Assembly (NCBI GenBank): GCA_038231615.1
Contig: JBBRLA010000459.1
Location: 1 to 7,071 of the forward strand
DNA length: 7,071 nt
Reading direction: 5' to 3'
Source of the DNA: JBBRLA01 sp038231615
Lineage (GTDB): Bacteria; Myxococcota_A; Polyangia; Palsa-1104; JAEUJZ01
Each line of letters starts with the position of its first letter. The stretch's first letter is position 1. This document shows positions 1 to 5,427 of this stretch, piece by piece. The position numbers and the translations under genes were made by a program. The notes beneath the pieces were generated by a model. That model searched no databases and was not told the origin of the DNA. It saw only the letters and a program-made list of their open reading frames with translations.

Positions 1-1
1 C

Positions 2-169
2 TGGCGTCCTCCCGAGGCGGCGGCGCGCAAGCTGATGGTCGATTTCTATGATGCCTGGCTGCGCGGGGGCGATGCCTCCCGGGCGGTCAGCGAGGTCCAA
101 CTGGCGATGCAGAAGAGCGGCCAGCCCGCCCTTTTGTGGGCTGGCCTCAGCGCCAGCGCCGCGCCGTGA
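2..169 (+). CDS. C-terminal end of a probable CHAT-domain protein (5' truncated)
   Basis: Only the last 55 codons lie in the window, ending at TGA 167-169; the gene starts upstream of base 1. The visible peptide reads as a helix with LMVDFYDAWLRGG, then ASRAVSEVQLAMQ, then ALLWAGLS close to the end. This order (F-Y-x-x-W/L-L-x-G-G, then A-L/V-x-x-x-Q-L-A-M, then a W-A-x-hydrophobic stretch) is the usual close of CHAT domains, the caspase-like peptidase domain often fused to TPR repeats in multicellular and GC-rich bacteria. The catalytic His and Cys would lie upstream and cannot be seen, so activity cannot be judged. The family call is inference from a short tail; it could be another helical C-terminus. 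Codon use matches the neighbouring genes. Confidence 0.5.
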   Translation, partial: WRPPEAAARKLMVDFYDAWLRGGDASRAVSEVQLAMQKSGQPALLWAGLSASAAP

Positions 170-205
170 CCCCCCGGCGCACTTTCGTGTATCATCCGGC
201 CCCGC

Positions 206-1792
206 ATGACGACGCACACGACCCCGAACCCGACGCCCATGACAAAACAAGACGCTGACGAAAGCCGCCTGGAACAGGAGTCCGCCCGGGCCCTGGCGGG
301 CGGGGGCGCCAAGTACCACCAGAAGAACGCCGCCGAGGGCAAGCTCTTCTGCCGGGAACGGCTGAAGTTGTTCTTCGACGAGAACGCCGAGTTCGTCGAG
401 GACGGCCTCCTGGCCAACAACCAGGCCCCCGACCTGCCCGCCGATGGCGTGGTCACCGGCATCGGCCGCGTCCATGGCCGCCCGGTGGCGGTGATGGCCA
501 ACGACAGCACCGTCAAGGCCGGCTCGTGGGGCGCGCGCACAGTGGAGAAAATCGTCCGCATCCAGGAGACCGCCGGGCGCCTGGGGATACCGTTGATCTA
601 CCTGGTGGACAGCGCCGGGGCGCGCATCACTGACCAACTCGACATGTTCCCCGGACGGCGCCACGCGGGCAGGATTTTCAACAACCAGGTGCAGCTTTCC
701 GGGGCGGTGCCGCAGATCTGCCTGCTCTTCGGGCCCTCCGCCGCCGGAGGGGCCTACATCCCGGCGTTCTGCGACGTGGTGTTCATGGTGGAGAAGAACG
801 CCTCGATGTACCTCGGATCGCCACGCATGGCCGAGATGGTCATCGGCGAGAAGACCACCCTGGAAGAGATGGGCGGCGCCAAGATGCACTGCGAGGTCTC
901 CGGCTGCGGCGACCTTCTGGCCAAGGACGAACAGGAGTGTATCGCCCGCTGCCGGGCGTACCTGTCGTACCTGCCCCAACGGGCCGGCGCGCCCCTGCCT
1001 CCGCCCCTGCCGGGCCACCCGGCCGCGCCCAAAGAAACCGCCCGCCGCATCGATGACATCCTGCCCAAGAACCACAACCAGGCCTTCGACATCCTGCACG
1101 TCATCGAAGCGCTGGTCGATGAGGGCAGCTTCTTCGAGATCAAGCGGCTCTTCGCCCGCGAAATCGTCACCGGCTTGGCGCGGCTCGACGGGCGGGTGAT
1201 CGGGGTGGTGGCCTCGCAACCCAAGTGGAAGGGCGGAGTGCTCTTCGTCGACAGCGCCGACAAGGCCGCGCGCTTCATCTGGCTGTGCGACGCCTTCGAT
1301 ATTCCACTGCTCTTTCTGGCGGACGTGCCCGGGTTCATGATCGGCAAGGCGGTGGAGCGCCAGGGCATCATCCGGCACGGGGCCAAGATGATCTTCGCCA
1401 TGGCCGACGCCACCGTGCCCAAGATCTGCGTGGTGCTGCGCAAGGCCTACGGCGCCGGGCTTTACGCCATGTGCGGGCCGGGCTTCCACCCCGACGTCAC
1501 CCTGGCCCTGCCCCAGGCCAGCATCGCGGTGATGGGCCCCGAGGCGGCGGTGAACGCGGTCTACTTCAACAAGATCCAGGAAAAGCCAGAGGCCGAGCGC
1601 GCGGCCTACATCGCCGAGCTGCGCCAGCAGTACCGGCAGGACGTCGACATCTACAAGCTCGCCGCGGACCTGCACATCGACGCCATCGTTCCGGGGGACG
1701 CCCTGCGCGAGGAACTGCGCCGCCGCTTCGCCTACGCACAAGGCAAGCGCACTCTGACCTTCCTCCGCAAACGCGGCGTGACTCCGGTATAA
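206..1792 (+). CDS. Acyl-CoA carboxylase, carboxyltransferase (beta) subunit
   Basis: Complete 528-residue protein of the biotin-dependent acyl-CoA carboxylase beta family (propionyl-, acetyl-, methylcrotonyl-CoA carboxylases), of usual family length. It moves CO2 from carboxybiotin to an acyl-CoA in the cytoplasm. It has two crotonase-fold halves. The N-terminal half holds YLVDSAGARI (132-141) and GPSAAGGAY (176-184), the first oxyanion-hole region with Gly181-Gly182. The C-terminal half holds DVPGFMIG (373-380) and RKAYGAGLYAMCG (412-424), the second oxyanion-hole region. The site that carries Asp in propionyl-CoA-type enzymes (KAYGGAYDVM) is Tyr420 here, and GAGxYxMCG also recalls methylcrotonyl-CoA subunits, so the substrate is open. 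No biotin carboxylase or biotin carrier gene is in the window; the partner must be elsewhere. The start is uncertain: ATG 206 and ATG 239 (residue 12) are both possible and neither has a clear Shine-Dalgarno. The conserved fold begins after residue 15, so either would serve. Confidence 0.93.
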   Translation: MTTHTTPNPTPMTKQDADESRLEQESARALAGGGAKYHQKNAAEGKLFCRERLKLFFDENAEFVEDGLLANNQAPDLPADGVVTGIGRVHGRPVAVMANDSTVKAGSWGARTVEKIVRIQETAGRLGIPLIYLVDSAGARITDQLDMFPGRRHAGRIFNNQVQLSGAVPQICLLFGPSAAGGAYIPAFCDVVFMVEKNASMYLGSPRMAEMVIGEKTTLEEMGGAKMHCEVSGCGDLLAKDEQECIARCRAYLSYLPQRAGAPLPPPLPGHPAAPKETARRIDDILPKNHNQAFDILHVIEALVDEGSFFEIKRLFAREIVTGLARLDGRVIGVVASQPKWKGGVLFVDSADKAARFIWLCDAFDIPLLFLADVPGFMIGKAVERQGIIRHGAKMIFAMADATVPKICVVLRKAYGAGLYAMCGPGFHPDVTLALPQASIAVMGPEAAVNAVYFNKIQEKPEAERAAYIAELRQQYRQDVDIYKLAADLHIDAIVPGDALREELRRRFAYAQGKRTLTFLRKRGVTPV

Positions 1793-2058
1793 TGCCGCAC
1801 CCGCCGCTCCGATCGGGCGCTCACAAGAGCGCGAGCGAGAAGCGAAAGCGAAAAACCGGGCCGCAAGTATACCGTGGCGCTCCACACGGTGCGCGGCGGG
1901 CTGCCCGCCTCGACAACCCTTGCTGCCGAGCGGGCCTGCTGGCGGTGCTGATCATCTTCAACGTGGTCCTGTCCAACTCCTTTCAGGAATCGCTCTTCCT
2001 GACGCACCACACCAAGGACAGCATCCTCCTGGTGATCTTGCGCTACGCTAGGTCGTGA
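1792..2058 (+). CDS. Possible small membrane protein, or frameshifted gene remnant
   Basis: An 88-codon frame whose ATG (1792-1794) overlaps the TAA of the carboxylase gene (TAATG), a classic translational-coupling layout. The first ~45 residues are basic and low-complexity. The rest holds one hydrophobic segment (AGLLAVLIIFNVVLSNSF, about residues 47-64) followed by QESLFLTHHTKDSILLVIL. From about 1930 to 2050 third codon positions are almost all G or C, which supports real coding. Between about 1860 and 1930, however, the better codon pattern is in the carboxylase's own frame (reading KYTVALHTVRGGLPAS), which closes at TGA 1949-1951. The two halves may therefore be one gene split by a frameshift, with a lost or unread start. 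No family recognised. The evidence does not separate a coupled small protein from a decayed gene or a sequencing indel. Confidence 0.35.
   Translation: MPHPPLRSGAHKSASEKRKRKTGPQVYRGAPHGARRAARLDNPCCRAGLLAVLIIFNVVLSNSFQESLFLTHHTKDSILLVILRYARS
1817..1832. other. Small GC-rich stem-loop after the carboxylase gene
   Basis: GCGCTC, loop ACAA, GAGCGC: a perfect 6-bp stem with a 4-base loop, 25 bases past the carboxylase stop. It is followed by a purine-rich run (1827-1855, GAGCGCGAGCGAGAAGCGAA and on), not by a T-run, so it is not a standard rho-independent terminator. It could slow 3' exonucleases or have no role. Confidence 0.3.
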
Positions 2059-2060
2059 CC

Positions 2061-2076
2061 GCCGGATCGATCCGGC
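2061..2076. repeat. Perfect 16-bp palindrome between convergent genes
   Basis: GCCGGATCGATCCGGC is identical to its reverse complement and can also fold as a 6-bp stem with a TCGA loop. It lies 3 bases past the plus-strand frame ending at 2058 and 20 bases past the stop of the minus-strand lipoprotein gene (2096). A second short palindrome, TCCCGGGA, follows at 2081-2088. Placement between converging ends fits a bidirectional transcription-end hairpin, but neither strand has a T-tract after the stem. A protein-binding site is the other option. Confidence 0.4.
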
Positions 2077-2095
2077 ATCATCCCGGGACCGCTGC

Positions 2096-2572
2096 TCACT
2101 TGCCGCCGTCCGCCGAGACGCCGCCATCGCCCCCGGGCGACCCTCCTGACGGCCGCGCCACGATCCACGCCTTCACGCACTCGATGTCGGCCAGGGAAAG
2201 CGACGGGCGGGCCAGCGGCATGCGCGCGCCGCAGGGCGGTGGATCGAGCAGCTTGCCGTAGATCAGGCTGCCATCGGGGTTCGCCGGGTCCGCCAGAAGC
2301 CCCGAGCACACCTTAGCCCGTACGCCGATCACCCGGGCGGCGACGCCTGGAGACTCCAGGTCCAGCCCTTGCTGCGGTGCGGTAACCCCATGGCAGCCGA
2401 TGCCGCCGCAGGAAGGTACGAAGATGCGGGTCGGCACGTCGCCGCATCCTCCGTTCCCAGTCATGGCGCCATCGACCAGGAAGCGCTCCTTGTCCTCCAG
2501 CGTACCAGGGCACCCCGCCAACAACAGTCCCACGCAACCCAGAACCAATCCTGCGATGCTATCAAAAGACAT
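2096..2572 (-). CDS. Small lipoprotein with CX4CH motif, cytochrome-c-like
   Basis: 158 residues from ATG 2572. This start is chosen because it puts a hydrophobic segment and lipobox LAGC (residues 18-21, lipidated Cys21) at the N-terminus and has GGAGGGGG about 9-11 bases upstream; the frame is open further upstream (to 2650) but that part overlaps the preceding gene. The mature part has PSCGGIGCHG, with Cys55, Cys60 and His61 in a CX4CH arrangement, then LDLESPGVAARV (70-81), ADPANPDGSLIYGKL (94-108), PPCGARMPL (112-120, Met118 a candidate distal ligand) and a C-terminal helix ADIECVKAWI. This order is that of small cytochrome-c-like domains of myxobacterial and planctomycete envelope proteins. 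The Gly/Asp/Ser-rich tail (141-158) has no assigned role. Heme binding is inference: standard c-type sites are CX2CH, though CX4CH hemes are known in tetraheme cytochrome c3. The signal peptide lacks a basic residue at its start, which is unusual. It overlaps the barrel gene upstream by 11 bases, so the two are probably co-translated. Confidence 0.75.
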   Translation of the reverse strand: MSFDSIAGLVLGCVGLLLAGCPGTLEDKERFLVDGAMTGNGGCGDVPTRIFVPSCGGIGCHGVTAPQQGLDLESPGVAARVIGVRAKVCSGLLADPANPDGSLIYGKLLDPPPCGARMPLARPSLSLADIECVKAWIVARPSGGSPGGDGGVSADGGK

Positions 2573-3998
2573 AGCCGACGCCCCCTCCGAAGGTGACAAA
2601 CTCATCGAGCGCCCCGCCGGCCACATAGGCGTCGCCGGGGACCGGGTCAAAACGGTAGAAGTAGCGCGTGTAGGTCCCGCGGACGCCGACCTCGAAGCCG
2701 GCGCCCAGCGCGAAGGCCATCCCCACCCCCACGTCGATGCCGCCGACGGATGAACCGCGGAAGCGGTCGCTCACGTCTCCCGCCGAGACCGGCGCGTCGT
2801 AACCCCCCTTGATCAGCAAGGCCAAGCGCCAAAATGGGATGCGGGCGTCGAGGCCGACGCGGATCGTCAGGTACTTCACCGAGGCCACCACCCGGGCCAG
2901 GTCGGGACTGGCATCGAAGCTGAAACGGTCCAGTTCCATTCCCAATGAAACGCCGAGCAGGGCCCCCCGGAGAAACGCCGGCTCATGGCGGAAGCGCAGC
3001 CCGCCGCCGACCCGGGTGAAGGCAGTATCCACCATCGTGCCATCGCTGGTCACCGAACCCAGCCCGAAGGCCTGGGACACGTGGACTGTCAGCCCTAGGT
3101 CGCGCACCCCCTGGATCGAGGTCAACGCCGCCGGATATACCTCAGCGCCGACCGAGAGCATCGGGACCCCGAAGACCCCATAGTTGGGGAGGTTGCCGGT
3201 GATCGGGTCGCTGTAGCCAAACTGCCGCCCCCCGATCTCGAAGGCGAGATCGGCCACCACGAGGGCCGTGTTCGCTTGATGACGCCGACGTTGGTCATCG
3301 GCGCGCAGAAATGACGGTGTCGGTGACGACGTCTGCCGTGGATTTGCCGGGGCCGCCGGCTGCGGGGTTGCCACCGGGGTCGCCACCCCCTGCTGCGGGG
3401 CAGACGTTGCAGACGGCAAAAATGCCGGCGTCTGTGGCGCCTCAGTTGGATGGGTATTTTTTGGCTCTATCTTCGAGATCGTCGCCGCGGGCGGGTTGTC
3501 AGCCGTGGGCGCGCTTGTCACCAGAGGCCCGGCCAACGTCTCGATCTGCTTTTCTAGAAAAGCGACCATCACCACGCCATCCGCCTGGCTTTCCCGTTTC
3601 AGCCGCACCACTCCGCTCACAAGCGGCGTCGGGGACTTCGGATCGATCCACAGCAAGGCGACCATCAGCGCCACCCCGCGCTTGCTGGATACGCCGACCA
3701 CCACCCCCTCCGCCCCGCTCGCCGTGGCGGCGTTGCGGAACGTCGACACGATCGCCTGGCGCTTCTTGCCCTTGAGCGATGACGCGCCAACGGGCGAACG
3801 CAGGCCTTCCCGCAGAAGGGCGGAGCGAAAATTGGCAGGATCTATGACGCGGACCCGGTCGGAAAGGGCCGCCAGCAATGCCGCCCGGACCACCCCGGGG
3901 TCAGGCCCCTCGATGTAGATGGCCAGGGTCCGTGGGTCTGGTGCTGCGACCGTGCGAGAAGGCACCGCCGCCAGGGCGAGGAGAAAAAAGAGGAGCAA
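2562..3998 (-). CDS. Two-domain envelope protein with C-terminal outer-membrane beta-barrel
   Basis: 478 residues if TTG 3998 is the start. The N-terminus is a signal peptide core (LLFFLLALAAV, residues 2-12) ending near TVAA-PDP (17-22). Residues about 23-158 form a mixed alpha/beta domain (LAIYIEG, ALLAALSDRVRVIDPANF, GAEGVVVGVSS, VALLWIDP), a pattern seen in periplasmic stress or assembly proteins but not assignable. Residues about 160-235 are a Pro/Ala/Thr/Ser linker. Residues about 243-478 have alternating strands with Gly and aromatic girdles (LVVADLAFEIGG, LTIRVGLDARI, FEVGVRGTYTRYFYRF) and end GGGVGYVF; a final Phe is the usual C-terminal signal of BAM-inserted outer-membrane proteins. 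The size suggests a barrel of about 8-10 strands. No basic residue precedes the hydrophobic core with the TTG start. Reading from CTG 4022 (in frame, eight codons earlier) adds PSSHRAPL and a good Shine-Dalgarno, so the true gene may span 2562-4022. Function unknown. It overlaps the lipoprotein gene and follows the DUF1501-like gene. Confidence 0.8.
   Translation of the reverse strand: MLLFFLLALAAVPSRTVAAPDPRTLAIYIEGPDPGVVRAALLAALSDRVRVIDPANFRSALLREGLRSPVGASSLKGKKRQAIVSTFRNAATASGAEGVVVGVSSKRGVALMVALLWIDPKSPTPLVSGVVRLKRESQADGVVMVAFLEKQIETLAGPLVTSAPTADNPPAATISKIEPKNTHPTEAPQTPAFLPSATSAPQQGVATPVATPQPAAPANPRQTSSPTPSFLRADDQRRRHQANTALVVADLAFEIGGRQFGYSDPITGNLPNYGVFGVPMLSVGAEVYPAALTSIQGVRDLGLTVHVSQAFGLGSVTSDGTMVDTAFTRVGGGLRFRHEPAFLRGALLGVSLGMELDRFSFDASPDLARVVASVKYLTIRVGLDARIPFWRLALLIKGGYDAPVSAGDVSDRFRGSSVGGIDVGVGMAFALGAGFEVGVRGTYTRYFYRFDPVPGDAYVAGGALDEFVTFGGGVGYVF
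2582..2588 (-). promoter_or_regulatory. Ribosome binding site of the lipoprotein gene
   Basis: On the minus strand GGAGGGG ends 9 bases before ATG 2572, inside the last codons of the upstream barrel gene. It decides the start in favour of ATG 2572 over the upstream in-frame Met codons. Confidence 0.6.
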
Positions 3999-4027
3999 CG
4001 GAGCGCGGTGCGAAGACGGCAGAGGAG

Positions 4028-4032
4028 CCTCC
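4028..4032 (-). promoter_or_regulatory. Shine-Dalgarno pointing to a CTG start for the barrel gene
   Basis: GGAGG on the minus strand, five bases before the in-frame CTG at 4022-4020. No such motif precedes TTG 3998. An in-frame TGA lies just upstream, so CTG 4022 and TTG 3998 are the only near-standard start choices giving a full signal peptide. Confidence 0.45.
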
Positions 4033-4036
4033 GGGG

Positions 4037-4049
4037 GTCAAGGATTGAC
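4037..4049. repeat. Short inverted repeat in the leader of the barrel gene
   Basis: GTCAA, spacer of three, TTGAC, directly upstream of the Shine-Dalgarno at 4028-4032 in the 91-base gap (4023-4113) after the DUF1501-like gene. It is a possible operator or small leader hairpin. The same gap holds an 8-base palindrome (GCCGCGGC). No convincing -35/-10 pair was seen. Confidence 0.25.
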
Positions 4050-4113
4050 GGACAATAACCGCCGGGCCGCGGCAGGGTGGACCGCGAACCGACGGGGAAA
4101 GGCACGCGCCCGA

Positions 4114-5415
4114 TCAGACCAGCGCGGCCTTGACGACCTTGCCCGCGGTGATCTGATCGCCAACCTGCGCCTCGGTTAGGCCCAGCGCCACGCCCAGCGT
4201 CTTGGCCAGCGCCGGCAGGCTGTCCGCGGCCAGTACATCACCGCCCATCGACACCGCGCCGGTCACCGAGTCGAGGTCGGCGCTCTTGCCGCCGGGGACC
4301 AGGCCGCCGATGACCCCGCCCTTCAGCGCCTTGCCGATCATCACCGATACGCTGTGGACCGCGTTGTGGCCGCGCCCTTCGACTCCCGCAAGGTCCCGCC
4401 CGAAGACGTTGAGCGACGCAAAGGTGACCTTGTCCTGCAGGTTGTACGTCTTGAGCTTCTGCATCAGCAGGTTGAGGTTCGCCACCGAGGACACCGTCTG
4501 GGCCGACTCATTCTTCCAGCCCACGTCCACGTGGTTGTCTCCCGAGAACGGCAGGTGGATGGTCACCGCCGGGGTCACGTTCATCTTGATGAGCAGCGTC
4601 GCCGCCGTGATCTGGTTGGTCGCATCGTCGCCGTTGATCGCCTGCAGGTCCGTGGCCACCTGCTCGATCAGCGTCCGCAACTGCCCCTGCGAAAGCGCCA
4701 TCTGGTCCAGAAAAGCCCGCTCCGCCGTGGTCTGCACGCGGTTCTCCTTGAACAGGGCATTTAGCTTGTTGAGGCTGTTGTCGCGCAACCCTTGCAGTGT
4801 CTTTGGCAGCCCTGAAGGGCCGGTGAGGATCGCCTTCAGGCCGGTGGGGGTCAGCCGGGGCAGGTAGCGGCCGTCGTAGCTCACCGTTTCGCCGCCGATG
4901 GTCACCGGCTGCGGCTGCACCGTGCCGAAGCACTGGTACAGGTTTTTGGCGAAGTACGAGACCATCCACTGCCCGCGCCGCAACACGGCGAAGAGCTGCA
5001 GTACCTTGCCCATCTCGCCGTGGTTCGCCGTCTGGGTGCGGTGGTGGAAGAACACCGTGCGATCCAGGACCGTCTGCGGCAAGCTGGCCCACGGCGCCGC
5101 CGCGTTGTATGTCGTGCCGCTCAACTTCAAGGGCGTCGCGGCCATCTCCGGGGTGAAGGGATGGTTCACCGAGCCCGCCGCGAAGCTGGCCGGCAGGTCG
5201 TAGGTCCCCGGCACGTTGCAGTTCAGCGCGTCGCCGGAGGCCGACATGGACAGAATCAGGAACTGGGCTGCGTTCATCGCGGCGCAGGCATTGTCGCTGC
5301 GTGCGATGCTCGGGTTGAGCAGAAAGGAGATGGGCAGTCCGGTTGCCATCGCCCGCAGGCCGATGGCCCCCGCGCCCGCCAGGCTGGCCATCAGGGCATC
5401 ACGTCGATTCATCAT
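4114..5415 (-). CDS. Tat-exported DUF1501-like protein
   Basis: 433 residues from ATG 5415, chosen because AAGGAG sits six bases upstream; ATG 5421 and ATG 5412 are close alternatives. The N-terminus MMNRRDALM (Arg4-Arg5) followed by a Gly/Ala-rich hydrophobic stretch (10-28) is a twin-arginine signal, so the protein is probably exported folded, perhaps with a metal or other cofactor. The mature part has TVFFHHRTQTANHGEMGKV (120-138), SGDNHVDVGW (291-300) and, near the C-terminus, VFGRDLAGVEGRGHN (337-351) then SVMIGKALKGGVIGGLVPGG (357-376). The last block matches the G-R-D/G-H ... GGxxGGxVxG end of DUF1501 proteins, a family related to the alkaline phosphatase/sulfatase fold whose reaction is not established. 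It lies 10 bases after the DUF1588-like gene, clearly in one operon. DUF1501 proteins usually pair with DUF1800, and DUF1592/1588/1585 with DUF1552, so this pairing is mixed. A divergent DUF1552 is the main alternative call. Confidence 0.78.
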   Translation of the reverse strand: MMNRRDALMASLAGAGAIGLRAMATGLPISFLLNPSIARSDNACAAMNAAQFLILSMSASGDALNCNVPGTYDLPASFAAGSVNHPFTPEMAATPLKLSGTTYNAAAPWASLPQTVLDRTVFFHHRTQTANHGEMGKVLQLFAVLRRGQWMVSYFAKNLYQCFGTVQPQPVTIGGETVSYDGRYLPRLTPTGLKAILTGPSGLPKTLQGLRDNSLNKLNALFKENRVQTTAERAFLDQMALSQGQLRTLIEQVATDLQAINGDDATNQITAATLLIKMNVTPAVTIHLPFSGDNHVDVGWKNESAQTVSSVANLNLLMQKLKTYNLQDKVTFASLNVFGRDLAGVEGRGHNAVHSVSVMIGKALKGGVIGGLVPGGKSADLDSVTGAVSMGGDVLAADSLPALAKTLGVALGLTEAQVGDQITAGKVVKAALV

Positions 5416-5421
5416 TGGCAT

Positions 5422-5427
5422 CTCCTT
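5422..5427 (-). promoter_or_regulatory. Ribosome binding site overlapping the upstream stop
   Basis: AAGGAG on the minus strand shares bases with the TAA stop (5428-5426) of the upstream gene (TAAGGAG) and lies six bases before ATG 5415. This is tight operon spacing and supports ATG 5415 as the start of the DUF1501-like gene. Confidence 0.7.

Noticed and set aside
754..1443. Minus-strand open frame inside the carboxylase gene
   Set aside because: Fully antisense to a clearly conserved enzyme; composition is low-complexity Ser/Arg/Pro and no motif is present.
1225..1791. Plus-strand frame within the carboxylase gene that runs into the 1792 frame
   Set aside because: The part before 1792 is an Arg/Gly-rich shift of conserved enzyme sequence; only the part after the overlapping ATG is considered.
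1817..1860. Rho-independent terminator after the carboxylase
   Set aside because: The stem is followed by purines, with no T-run on either strand.
3330..3420. Tandem repeat in the GC-rich stretch
   Set aside because: It is the Pro/Ala/Thr linker of the barrel protein; triplets are similar but no repeat unit is kept.
2096..3998. Porin-cytochrome conduit (MtrAB-like) reading of barrel plus heme lipoprotein
   Set aside because: The barrel is only about 235 residues (8-10 strands) and the lipoprotein has at most one heme, far short of the large barrel and multiheme wire such conduits need.
3842..4105. Minus-strand ATG frame overlapping the start of the barrel gene
   Set aside because: Arg/Ser/Pro-rich and out of frame with the clear signal peptide and domain that follow.
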